From Vicinamibacteraceae bacterium (GTDB taxonomy: Bacteria; Planctomycetota; Phycisphaerae; Phycisphaerales; UBA5793): a stretch of DNA of 64,000 nt. Below, piece by piece: positions 42,654 to 50,491 of this stretch. Each line of letters begins with the position of its first letter. The stretch's first letter is position 1. The notes below the pieces were generated by a model. It was not told the origin of the DNA, made no database searches, and was given only the letters and a program-made list of their open reading frames with translations. A program made the translations under genes and the position numbers. The stretch is taken from positions 49,438-113,437 of the forward strand of contig WYBR01000062.1 of the NCBI GenBank assembly GCA_011525805.1. Direction: 5' to 3'.

Positions 42654-43588
42654 AGCGCCCCCTCCGCGCCCACGATGAGGCTCTGCGAATCGTGGGGTGT
42701 GTTCCCGCTCTTCGAATCGCGGGGCGTCCCCACCCGCTCCTTCCGCGCCAGCACCACCGCCCCGAGCATCGCCAGCATCAGAATCACTCCCGCCACTTCC
42801 AGACTCACCGGAAACTCGCTCAGCAGCGAGACTCCGACGGCATCGACGTTGCTCACTCGCAGATCATCCGGCAGCGCCACCGTTCGCAGCCCATCCCCCG
42901 AATCCTGGGCCGCGACGGCCGTGCGCGCTTCCGCATCGACCTCCCTGATCGTCTCGCCGGGTCGAATGAGATCGGCCGCGCGCAGGGCGGCCTGGACCTT
43001 GCCGGTGAGCACCGCCAGTTCCGCGTCGGCCGTGCGATGCGCCGCCGCGTGCGCCGGCATGGCGCCCGTTCCGCGGTACATCATCCCCAGCAGCGCGGCG
43101 AGGAGCACAAACCCCGCCACCGTCGCCGCAACCGGCTCGCGGGCCGTCGCGTCATACTCCGTCAGAGCATCGGGGTGCTGATCATCAGGCGCTTCCTGCG
43201 CGAGCATGATCACGAAGAGGTAAGTGATGAGGATGGCCCCGGCGTAGACGATGATCAGGGCGAAGGCCATGAACTCCGCCGCGAGTTGCACGAACAGCCC
43301 CGCCGTGGCGAGAACCACGAGGATGAAGTAGAGCGCTGCATAGACGGGCCGGGAATGGGTGATCATCCTGACCGCGGCGCCGATGGCGAGGAAGGCGAGG
43401 AGGTAGAAGAAGAGATCGACGCCCCCGCCTCCGCCGCCGCGGGCCAGCGCCAGCAGTCCGGCGCCGAGCGCCCCGCCTCCAAGGACCGCGCCGATCGGCC
43501 ACCACCGGTTGCCGCGCCGCGGCAGCAGAAAAAGCAGCCCGATCGCACCCGCGACACAAGCGGCATAGATGATGCTCATCTGGACCAT
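42650..43588 (-). CDS. nuoJ: NADH-quinone oxidoreductase subunit J, enlarged
   Basis: A 312-residue complex I subunit, longer than the usual 165-200. The conserved core is VYAALYFILVVLATAGLFVQLAAEFMAFALIIVYAGAILITYLFVIM. A soluble-looking segment (about 195-270, TGKVQAALRAADLIRPGETIREVDAE) separates the fourth and fifth helices. The tail (about 290-312, GTPRDSKSGNTPHDSQS) is coded by a duplicated 20-base repeat. Start ATG 43588 or 43579. No nuoA-I upstream; the next gene is divergent. Confidence 0.85.
   Translation of the reverse strand: MVQMSIIYAACVAGAIGLLFLLPRRGNRWWPIGAVLGGGALGAGLLALARGGGGGGVDLFFYLLAFLAIGAAVRMITHSRPVYAALYFILVVLATAGLFVQLAAEFMAFALIIVYAGAILITYLFVIMLAQEAPDDQHPDALTEYDATAREPVAATVAGFVLLAALLGMMYRGTGAMPAHAAAHRTADAELAVLTGKVQAALRAADLIRPGETIREVDAEARTAVAAQDSGDGLRTVALPDDLRVSNVDAVGVSLLSEFPVSLEVAGVILMLAMLGAVVLARKERVGTPRDSKSGNTPHDSQSLIVGAEGAL
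42681..42727 (-). repeat. Duplicated 20-base unit in the nuoJ tail
   Basis: The segments 42681-42700 and 42708-42727 share 17 of 20 bases (both run CTCT-CGAATCG-GGGG-GT) with a 27-base period. They code the PRDSKS and PHDSQS peptides of the NuoJ tail. Confidence 0.8.
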
Positions 43589-43780
43589 GGTCGGCGCGCC
43601 ATCCCGGCAACTGACGTGGCGACGGCCCCGCACTGCGACCAAACAGCGCTTCCGTCTCCACCCGCCCCGCGGGGCAGCACGATAGGGGCGCCGCTCCGCA
43701 GACGCCACAGCGCGAAACGCCGGGCGCGTGGCGGCGGAACGCATATACTGCGCCGCTTCCGCGCCTCATGGGAGAAGGGC

Positions 43781-44563
43781 ATGGGCTCCGCAGCCACGCC
43801 GCCGATTGCGCTCCAACTCTTCACCATCCGCGACTTCGCGGAACAGGACCTCCATGCCGCCCTCGCACAGACGGCGGAGATCGGCTTCGCGGGCGTCGAG
43901 TTTGCCGGGCTCTTCGGCCATTCCCCCGCGTCGGTGCGGCAGACGCTCGACCGCGTCGGCCTGAGGGCGTGCGGCTCGCACACCAGCCTCCAGCGCCTCA
44001 ACGCCGACATCGAGGAGTGCATCGACGAAGTCCGCACCCTCGGCACCGATCTCGTGGTGATCCCCTACCTCACGGAAGAGTACCGCAGCGAGCCGGGCTA
44101 CCGCCAGGCCGTGCGCGAGATGCTCGGCATCGCCGAGGTCCTGCGCACCCGCGGCCTGCGCCTCGCCTACCACCACCACAACTTCGAGTTTCACACGCTC
44201 GGCCCCGACTCGGCGAGGCGCGGCATCGACATCCTTGTCGAGTCGCCAGCCGACCGCATCCTCCTCGAACTCGATGTCTACTGGTGCCGGCACGGCGGAA
44301 CCGATCCGCTCAAGTTCCTCACCCGCCACGTCCGGCGCACACCGCTGCTTCACCTCAAGGACATGCGCGATGCGCGGAGCCGCAAGTTCACCGAGATCGG
44401 CTCGGGCATCATCCGCTTCGAGCCGATCCTCAAGACGGCGGCGGCCGGCGGAGTCGAGTGGTTCATCGTCGAGCAGGATTCCGACTTCTGCGGCACATCG
44501 CTCGAGTCCAGCCGCCGGAGCCTCGAAGCGCTGCGCCGCCTGTGCGCGGGAGCGCTCACATGA
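43781..44563 (+). CDS. Sugar phosphate isomerase/epimerase-like TIM barrel
   Basis: A 260-residue AP-endonuclease-2-type TIM barrel (xylose isomerase-like). LALHLFTIRD-type start (IALQLFTIRDFAE), GFAGVEFAGL, LRLAYHHHNFEF (metal-side His), LELDVYWCRHGG, LLHLKDMRD and WFIVEQDS place metal ligands as in family members. Substrate unknown. The frame runs far upstream but the GGAGAAGG before ATG 43781 and the family start decide it. Overlaps the uracil-DNA glycosylase gene by ATGA. Confidence 0.82.
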   Translation: MGSAATPPIALQLFTIRDFAEQDLHAALAQTAEIGFAGVEFAGLFGHSPASVRQTLDRVGLRACGSHTSLQRLNADIEECIDEVRTLGTDLVVIPYLTEEYRSEPGYRQAVREMLGIAEVLRTRGLRLAYHHHNFEFHTLGPDSARRGIDILVESPADRILLELDVYWCRHGGTDPLKFLTRHVRRTPLLHLKDMRDARSRKFTEIGSGIIRFEPILKTAAAGGVEWFIVEQDSDFCGTSLESSRRSLEALRRLCAGALT

Positions 44564-45267
44564 CCGGGGAGCATGGAAACCAGGCGGTGCGCGCGGCACG
44601 GCAGATGGTTCGCACGGACCAGTTGCTCGGCGTGGGCTTCGTGCCTCTGCCCGCGCGCCGCACCGCGGCGACGGACGCCGCCGCCGGAAAGCAGCGCCTC
44701 CTCGATGATCTCCGCGCCCGCCACGATCGCGAGTGCCCCCACTGCACCACGGCCACGGCGCACACGCAAACGGTGTTCGGCGAGGGCAACCCCGACGCCC
44801 GGCTTGTCTTCGTCGGCGAGGCCCCGGGCGCGGAAGAGGACCGCACGGGCCGCCCCTTCGTCGGCCGCGCCGGCGAACTGCTCAACAAGATGATCGTGGC
44901 GATGGGCCTTGAGCGCGAGGAGATCTACATCGCCAACGTCCTCAAGAGCCGCCCGCCCAACAACGCCACGCCCACGCCCGCCGAGGTGATGAAGTGCGCC
45001 CCCTACCTCGCCGAGCAGTTGAAGATCATCGCCCCCGACGTGATCGTCGCGCTCGGCGCCCCGGCGGCCAAGTTCCTCCTCGACACGACGGAAGGCATCT
45101 CCGCATTGCGCGGCTCGTGGCACGCCTGCCGCCTCGGCGAACTCGAAATCCCCGTCATGCCCACCTTTCACCCCGCCTACCTCCTGCGCAACTACACCCC
45201 CGAAGCGCGCGGCAAGGTGTGGTCAGACCTCCAGGCGGTGATGAAGCGATTGAACGAAAGCGCGTGA
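44560..45267 (+). CDS. Family 4 uracil-DNA glycosylase with an altered Fe-S ligand
   Basis: A 235-residue protein. The family 4 motif GEAPGAEEDRTGRPFVGRAG and the late HPAYLLRN block are present, so it likely removes uracil from DNA. The [4Fe-4S] ligands in this family are four Cys: here Cys59 and Cys62 (ECPHC) and Cys146 (MKC) are kept, but the third site, normally KCRPP 16 residues before the last, is Ser130 (LKSRPP). The cluster may be incomplete or use another ligand. It follows the TIM-barrel gene with a four-base overlap. Confidence 0.85.
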   Translation: MTGEHGNQAVRAARQMVRTDQLLGVGFVPLPARRTAATDAAAGKQRLLDDLRARHDRECPHCTTATAHTQTVFGEGNPDARLVFVGEAPGAEEDRTGRPFVGRAGELLNKMIVAMGLEREEIYIANVLKSRPPNNATPTPAEVMKCAPYLAEQLKIIAPDVIVALGAPAAKFLLDTTEGISALRGSWHACRLGELEIPVMPTFHPAYLLRNYTPEARGKVWSDLQAVMKRLNESA

Positions 45268-45269
45268 TC

Positions 45270-45326
45270 GACGCCGAAGCCCACGTTCGCCGAAGCCCAC
45301 GTTCATTGATCGTGGGCTTCGGCGTC
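45270..45326. terminator. Hairpin with two alternative left arms
   Basis: GACGCCGAAGCCCACG (45270-45285) and a second partial copy (45288-45301, CGCCGAAGCCCACG) are each complementary to 45311-45326. The gap lies between the convergent udg and FAH genes. Neither side has a long T run, so it is a plausible but unproven two-way terminator. Confidence 0.55.
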
Positions 45327-45339
45327 GTTCGCGCGCGAT

Positions 45340-46152
45340 TCACCCCTCGAACGCAACGCGATTGCGCAGCACCCCGATCTTCTCCACCTCGACCTCGACG
45401 ACGTCTCCGTCGCGCAGCCACACCGGCGGCGTGCGCGCAAAGCCCACGCCGCCCGGCGTGCCGGTGAGGATGAGCGTGCCCGGAACAAGCGTCGTCCCCT
45501 CGCTCAGAAACGCGATCAGTTGCGGCACGCTGAAGATCAGATCCGACGTGTTCGAATCCTGCATCGTCTCGCCGTTCACGCGCGTCTGAACCCGCAGGCG
45601 GCCGAGGTCTCCGAGTTCGTCGAGCGTGACAACGCACGGCCCGATCGGGCAGAAGGTGTCGAAGGACTTTCCGCGGCAGAACTGCCCGCCCCCGGCGTGC
45701 TTCTGCCACCACCTCGCGCTCACGTCGTTGGCGGCGGTGCAGCCGAGCACATGATCCAGCGCCCGATCCTCGGGCACGTTGCGGCAGGCCCGGCCGATCA
45801 CCACGCCCAGTTCGCACTCGAAGTCCACCTGCTCGCGCTCCTGGCAGACGCGGGGCACGACGATCTCATCGACCGGCCCGCAGACCGACGCCGGGTTCTT
45901 CATGAACATCATGGGGCGCTCGGGCGGCTCCTTGCCCTGTTCGGCGGCGTGCGCGCGGTAGTTCAGACCGATGCCCATGATCGCGGGCGGGTGCAGCGGC
46001 GCGTGCAGCCGGCCAATGGGAACCGGCTCGCCGACGGGCTCGAGCGGGCCGAGGATGCTCCCGGCCAGGGGCAGGGCGTGCCCGTCGCCGCAGTCCACCC
46101 CCGTTACGGGCCGGTCCGGGGCGGCCTCTGTGCTGAATCGAATGAGTCGCAT
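45340..46152 (-). CDS. Fumarylacetoacetate hydrolase family protein
   Basis: A 270-residue protein of the FAH family (2-keto-4-pentenoate hydratase/acylpyruvase-like). IMGIGLNYRAHA, the metal-binding Glu in FECELGVVIG, AANDVSARWWQ, GGGQFCRGKSFDTFCPIGPCVV and LILTGTPGGVGFAR are conserved blocks. It would cleave or hydrate a small keto-acid; exact substrate unknown. The ATG at 46152 gives normal length. A single gene converging on udg. Confidence 0.9.
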   Translation of the reverse strand: MRLIRFSTEAAPDRPVTGVDCGDGHALPLAGSILGPLEPVGEPVPIGRLHAPLHPPAIMGIGLNYRAHAAEQGKEPPERPMMFMKNPASVCGPVDEIVVPRVCQEREQVDFECELGVVIGRACRNVPEDRALDHVLGCTAANDVSARWWQKHAGGGQFCRGKSFDTFCPIGPCVVTLDELGDLGRLRVQTRVNGETMQDSNTSDLIFSVPQLIAFLSEGTTLVPGTLILTGTPGGVGFARTPPVWLRDGDVVEVEVEKIGVLRNRVAFEG

Positions 46153-46210
46153 TGACAAAGGATAGCGATGGAGTGAACGCGGAATCTGCGGCAAGAATCG
46201 GGGATTACCC

Positions 46211-46239
46211 TTGACATCGACCGTACCATCCGCCATGCT
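46211..46239 (+). promoter_or_regulatory. Possible promoter of the pseudopilin gene
   Basis: TTGACA (46211-46216) is a perfect -35 match; CATGCT (46234-46239), 17 bases on, is a weak -10. It stands 90 bases upstream of the pseudopilin start. Confidence 0.4.
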
Positions 46240-46328
46240 ATGGAGTCGGCGGGGGGCGTGCGGCCGCTCCCTCCGGCCATGGCTACCTCCCGCGCCCGTT
46301 CGGGCGCGACAGGAAAGGCGGTTGCAGC

Positions 46329-47165
46329 GTGCACATCTCTTCATGTCGCTCGACGGCTCGCCTCGTCGCAGCGCTTCCTCACCGCGGCTTCACGCTCATC
46401 GAACTGCTCGTGGTGATCTCGATCATCGCGCTGCTCATCAGCCTGCTGCTTCCGGCGCTGGGAAGAGCACGGGAGCACGGCCGGGCAAGCGTCTGCGCCT
46501 CCAATCTGCGGCAGATCGGTTACTCGCTGCACATCTACGCGACGGATTACAATGACTTCGTGCCGCGCGAGGGCCAGCCGCATCTGAACCACGGCCGAGG
46601 CATGGCGTACTACTACCCGTGGCCGCGGGCGCTCTACAAGTACGTGCGCCCGCTGACCGACTCGCGCATGCGCAACCTCGACAGCACGGTCTGGCTGGAT
46701 CACGGCCTGTTCGACGACATGAAGCAGTACCAGTGCCCTTCGTACCCCAACCCGCTGCACGTCGTCCACTACATCAACAACGGCATCATGATGCAGCGCA
46801 CGGGCGGTCTGTACCGCGACGGCCGGCACCCGACGGCGCCACTCAGCGAGTTCATGCAGCCGGACCACGCCATGTACATGTCGGAGTTCACGGACGATCC
46901 GGACAACTCAATCTCGGGGCAGATGCGCGGCTACCCATATCTGGATCACTGGTATGATGTGTTCCTCGAGGTCCACATCAACGGACCGGAGCGGGACTCG
47001 AACAACTGGGGCGGGAACATCGCCCGCATCTGGAGCCGCCGCCACTTCAACACCGGCTCCAACGCCCTCTTCGCCGACAGCCACGTCGAGATCCGCCAGC
47101 GCGACACGCTCCGCGATCTCGACAGTTGGGACGACAAAACCTACAACAACTCGTGGTGGCGCTGA
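46329..47165 (+). CDS. Type II secretion/type IV pilin-like protein (prepilin-type leader)
   Basis: A 278-residue pseudopilin. After 18 basic residues comes the prepilin leader [26 protein letters not shown], which would be cut after Gly by the prepilin peptidase at 24-25 kb. Then [28 protein letters not shown] is typical of planctomycete DUF1559/H-X9-DG-like proteins, and [17 protein letters not shown] resembles the H-X-DG end. GTG start 46329 follows AGGAAAGG at 10 bases. Function in secretion or surface structure is inferred. Confidence 0.85.
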   Translation: MHISSCRSTARLVAALPHRGFTLIELLVVISIIALLISLLLPALGRAREHGRASVCASNLRQIGYSLHIYATDYNDFVPREGQPHLNHGRGMAYYYPWPRALYKYVRPLTDSRMRNLDSTVWLDHGLFDDMKQYQCPSYPNPLHVVHYINNGIMMQRTGGLYRDGRHPTAPLSEFMQPDHAMYMSEFTDDPDNSISGQMRGYPYLDHWYDVFLEVHINGPERDSNNWGGNIARIWSRRHFNTGSNALFADSHVEIRQRDTLRDLDSWDDKTYNNSWWR

Positions 47166-47198
47166 GCGGCACGGGCGCTGACCCGTTTCGCAGGCCCC

Positions 47199-47236
47199 AG
47201 GAAAAACAGGCCCCGCTCCGTCACCGGAGCGGGGCC
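47199..47236 (-). terminator. Terminator between pseudopilin and the next minus-strand gene
   Basis: GGCCCCGCTCCG (47209-47220) and CGGAGCGGGGCC (47225-47236) form a 12-bp stem with a four-base loop. On the minus strand it is followed by CTGTTTTTCC, so it ends the downstream minus-strand gene; it could also slow plus-strand reading. Confidence 0.8.
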
Positions 47237-47273
47237 GTTCACTCTCAGGGCGCCGGCCGGATGCGGCCGCAGG

Positions 47274-48035
47274 TCAATGCCCGCGCGCTGCGATGCGCAG
47301 CGCGACGAGGCGGCGGTCATGGCCCATGCCCTCCCACCGCGCCTGCACCCGCGCCAAGTCGCGCACCTGCAGATCTTCCAGACGCGCCGGCTCGCCGTTG
47401 CGCGTGATCTCCGTCCGCTCCGTCACCGCGATGCGCACGTCGCCGCGATCGGTTCGCAGGACGATCCAGTCGTGGCCGACCTCGACGATCGTTCCGCCGA
47501 TGAGGATGGCGTCCATCCCGCTGCGGGCGTGGATCGACCGGGCGAGCAGCCCGCCGTGGCCGTCGGGGATCGCCTCGACCCGGGCCCGGTCGCCGCGCTG
47601 GAGGTCGGCGAGGCGGACGCGCTGCCCGTCGCGGACGATGATGGTGTGCTCGTTCACGCCGATGTGCACGTCGCCTCGGTCGGTGTGCAGCACGATGCCG
47701 CGGTCTCCGACCTCCGAGATCACGCCGTGGAGCAGGATCGTGCTCGTCGCCTCGATCATGATTCCCACCAGTCCACGGTTCGTGCGCTCAGCCGCGACGT
47801 GCGCCCGGTCGCCGCGCTGGAAGTCGGCGAGTCGCGCCGGCTGGCCGTTGCGGATCAGCCGGGTGTCGGGGGTGACGAGCACCTCGACTGACCCGCGATC
47901 AGTGTGAAAGACCATCGAATGGTCCCGGACTTCCTGCACGACGCCGGCGAAGCGGACGTGCTGGGCTTGCGCCGCCTGGGGCGCGGCCGACAGCGCCATC
48001 AGCGCCGCCAGCAACAGGGTCAACATCCTCCACAT
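47274..48035 (-). CDS. Secreted protein with three repeated beta domains
   Basis: A 253-residue exported protein. Signal peptide (about 1-24, ALSAAPQAAQAQ). The rest consists of three tandem copies of about 72 residues each: GVVQEVRDHSMVFHTDRGSVEVLVTPDTRLIRNGQPARLADFQRGDRAHV, then GVISEVGDRGIVLHTDRGDV, then GTIVEVGHDWIVLRTDRGDV. The pattern resembles DUF5666-type domains. Strong AAAGGAGAGAG upstream of the ATG. Single gene with its own terminator. Confidence 0.75.
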   Translation of the reverse strand: MWRMLTLLLAALMALSAAPQAAQAQHVRFAGVVQEVRDHSMVFHTDRGSVEVLVTPDTRLIRNGQPARLADFQRGDRAHVAAERTNRGLVGIMIEATSTILLHGVISEVGDRGIVLHTDRGDVHIGVNEHTIIVRDGQRVRLADLQRGDRARVEAIPDGHGGLLARSIHARSGMDAILIGGTIVEVGHDWIVLRTDRGDVRIAVTERTEITRNGEPARLEDLQVRDLARVQARWEGMGHDRRLVALRIAARGH

Positions 48036-48159
48036 AGGCTCTCTCCTTTCGACTTCGGGTGATTCACGGAGCAGGGCGGCCCGGAGCGGCGCCGCCCGGA
48101 CGATTGCATCAGGGATACAACGCCCTGCGCCGACCCGTTATTGCCGGTGCGCTGCGGTG

Positions 48160-48635
48160 CGGCGGGCAAGGGCGATCGTTCGCGCCTGCACACCCGCCAT
48201 CGATCTCCTCCCAAAGCGGCGGCGATCGATGCCACCCCGCGAGATGAAGGGTGCCACTGCACGCTCGCGGCTTTGAGCGAGAGTGCAGTGCGCGGGCAAG
48301 GGGGCACATTGGCTCTTGCTCGTTCGCACACAGCACGCCGGCGCGATGCTGTGTGGCACCCATGTCCGACGCGCGGGTGCCACACATCGACCCGCTTCGG
48401 GCGATGTGTGTCGAGGGGCAACGACGAACGAACACCCCTGCACGCCCGCCATCGATCTCCGCCCAGAGCGGCGGCGATCGATGCCACCCATCGCGAAAGT
48501 GGGTGCCACTGCACGCTCGCCGCTCTGGGCGAGAGTGCAGTGCAATTGGCAAGGGCGATCGTTGGCGCCCGCACGCTCGCCATCGATCTCCGCCCAGAGC
48601 GGCGGCGATCGATGCCACCCCGCGGGGATGCACTG
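48160..48635. repeat. Cluster of structured two-hairpin repeats
   Basis: Three related units. Hairpin a: arms CATCGATC/GATCGATG at 48198/48224, 48450/48476 and 48581/48607. Hairpin b: arms CACTGCAC/GTGCAGTG at 48255/48283 and 48507/48535; the third b is truncated. Spacing a to b is 23 bases in both complete pairs. Between b1 and a2 an extra 121 bases holds three further small hairpins (48327-48355, 48354-48382, 48382-48409). No gene is supported in 48036-48649. One solo copy is at 36975-37082. Confidence 0.9.
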
Positions 48636-48649
48636 GAACCACAAGCGCG

Positions 48650-50491
48650 TCAGGCCGCCTTCGACATCTGCTCAGGCCGCACGGCACGGCGCAGCGCATC
48701 GACGAGCCGCGAGACGACGACGGGCGAATGCAGGAACTGCGTGCGCCGACCCGGCGGGGCTTCGATCTTCCGACTCGACTCCGACGCCGGCGCGATGATG
48801 ATGAGCGGCAGGTTCTTCGCGCCCGCCTCCTCTTCCTTCGTCGTCAGCCGCTGGCTCAGCCGCGTCCACGCGCCCTCGCCGGCCAGATGGACGACCGCCA
48901 CGTCGGGCGTCTCGTCCCCCGCGGCCCGGATCTGGTCGCAGAAGAGGCGAACCGCGTCGGTGCGGGGGTGATCGCAGACGACCAGCGGCCGCACCGGCCC
49001 GCCCAGCGCTTCGTGCAGTTCCTCGCGCGCGTCCGTCCAGGCGCCGTCCTTCGACTCGGCCATGAGCGCGAGTTTGAGGTCGCGCGTCTCGCGCAGCGCC
49101 ACCTGCTCGATGTTCGCGATGACCTGCGGTTCGAGGCGCAGCGCCTGACAGTACTCGTCGAAGGGATAGAGCACGTGATTGCCGCTGTGCCCGATGACCA
49201 GCGCGTGGCAGAGGCGGTCGGCCAGCGCCAGCGTCGCCACTTCTGTGAGGCGCCTGGGGGCGACGTGCCGGATGTTCTCGACCGAGAGGTGATGAAAGAC
49301 GATCGGGTCGATGAAGTCCTTGGGGAACTTCCACGCGTGCAGCAGACGGTCCATCGCTTCAGCGTGATTGAGGATGAGGAGTTTGGACTCGACCTGCTCG
49401 AGAGGCAGGCCGAGATCGTTCGCCGTCACCAGGACCCTCTCATAGAGGTCGCCAAGTTCCTGCGCGAACATGAGCCGGCCGAGGTCGTGAACGAGCCCCA
49501 TGGTGAAGGCGAGGTCGGCTTCCTCGGCGGATCGAGTCTGGGCGATCTGCGCGGCGATGATGCCCACGCCGATGGAGTGCTCCCAGAACTGCCCGCCGTT
49601 GAGGCGCCCGTACTGGCCGCTGGACTTGAACCGATTCATGACGTTGAGATTGAGCATCGCCTGGCGGATCTGCGAGAGGCCGAGGCGGCCGACGGCCTTG
49701 TCCACCGTGTCGATCGCCTGGCCGCGGCCGTAGACGACCGAGTTGGCGAGGCGGAGAATCTTGATGGCCACGGCGTAGTCCTGCTTGATGACGCGCGCGA
49801 TCTCCTCCATCGTGCTGTCGGGATTCTCGGTGAGGCGGAGCACGTGCGCGACCGTGGGCGAAAGGCCCTGAAGTTCGCCGGCGGTGTCGAGGCGCTCGAG
49901 CATCTCCGAGCGCGTCACCAGGGACTTGAGCGCCTTGAGGCGCTGCGCGGAATCGGCGGGCGGGCCCGCGGAGGGCGGCGCATCGACCGCCGCCGCCGCG
50001 GGGGAAGGCGCGTCGAACGACGCCGCCGCAATCGCCGCCGCGGCCGCAGGAGCCGCGCCGGCCACCTCCCCCGCCGCTGGAGCAATTCTGCCTTCTTCGT
50101 CGGCTCCGGACTCCCCTTGGCCATGCTCTTCCAGCACCTGCCGGACGCGGTTGACGAGTTGATCGAGGGAGAACTGGGTCTTGAGGAGGTAGTGCTTCAC
50201 GCCGAACTTGGCGGCGCGGACGACGTAGTCGCGCTCGGCGACGGCGGTGAGGAGAATGACGGGCAGGTCCTTGAGGCGGGCGTCGACGCGCATGGCCGCG
50301 AGGACGGCCAGGCCGTCCATCTGCGGCATCGCCATGTCGAGCAGGACGAGGTCGGGGCGGTGGTTGCGCGCGATGCGCAGGCCGCTGTGCCCGTCTCCGG
50401 CGGTCAGCGTCTCAAAGCCGCGCGACCGCAGGGCGGCGGCGATCGGCTCGCGGAACAGGTCCATGTCGTCGATCACGAGAATCGTCTTCAT
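48650..50491 (-). CDS. Receiver-HDOD signalling protein
   Basis: A 613-residue protein. Receiver domain (1-120) with phospho-acceptor Asp52 (LVLLDMAMP); an Ala/Pro-rich linker (about 130-185); an HDOD domain (about 195-410) keeping LVHDLGRLMFAQEL and HAEAMDRLLHAWKFP-type motifs, and HH at VFHHLSVENI; then a C-terminal receiver-like fold (about 480-613) without a visible acceptor Asp. HDOD proteins act as signalling scaffolds in stress and motility. The start overlaps the kinase end by four bases. Confidence 0.85.
   Translation of the reverse strand: MKTILVIDDMDLFREPIAAALRSRGFETLTAGDGHSGLRIARNHRPDLVLLDMAMPQMDGLAVLAAMRVDARLKDLPVILLTAVAERDYVVRAAKFGVKHYLLKTQFSLDQLVNRVRQVLEEHGQGESGADEEGRIAPAAGEVAGAAPAAAAAIAAASFDAPSPAAAAVDAPPSAGPPADSAQRLKALKSLVTRSEMLERLDTAGELQGLSPTVAHVLRLTENPDSTMEEIARVIKQDYAVAIKILRLANSVVYGRGQAIDTVDKAVGRLGLSQIRQAMLNLNVMNRFKSSGQYGRLNGGQFWEHSIGVGIIAAQIAQTRSAEEADLAFTMGLVHDLGRLMFAQELGDLYERVLVTANDLGLPLEQVESKLLILNHAEAMDRLLHAWKFPKDFIDPIVFHHLSVENIRHVAPRRLTEVATLALADRLCHALVIGHSGNHVLYPFDEYCQALRLEPQVIANIEQVALRETRDLKLALMAESKDGAWTDAREELHEALGGPVRPLVVCDHPRTDAVRLFCDQIRAAGDETPDVAVVHLAGEGAWTRLSQRLTTKEEEAGAKNLPLIIIAPASESSRKIEAPPGRRTQFLHSPVVVSRLVDALRRAVRPEQMSKAA

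Noticed and set aside
42692..43780. Upstream extension of the TIM-barrel gene to 42692
   Set aside because: It would overlap nuoJ antisense; ATG 43781 has a ribosome site and matches the family's N-terminus.
48160..48635. CRISPR-like array
   Set aside because: Units are 90-230 bases, not 25-37, spacers are not unique and equal in length, and there are no cas genes; hairpins better describe them.
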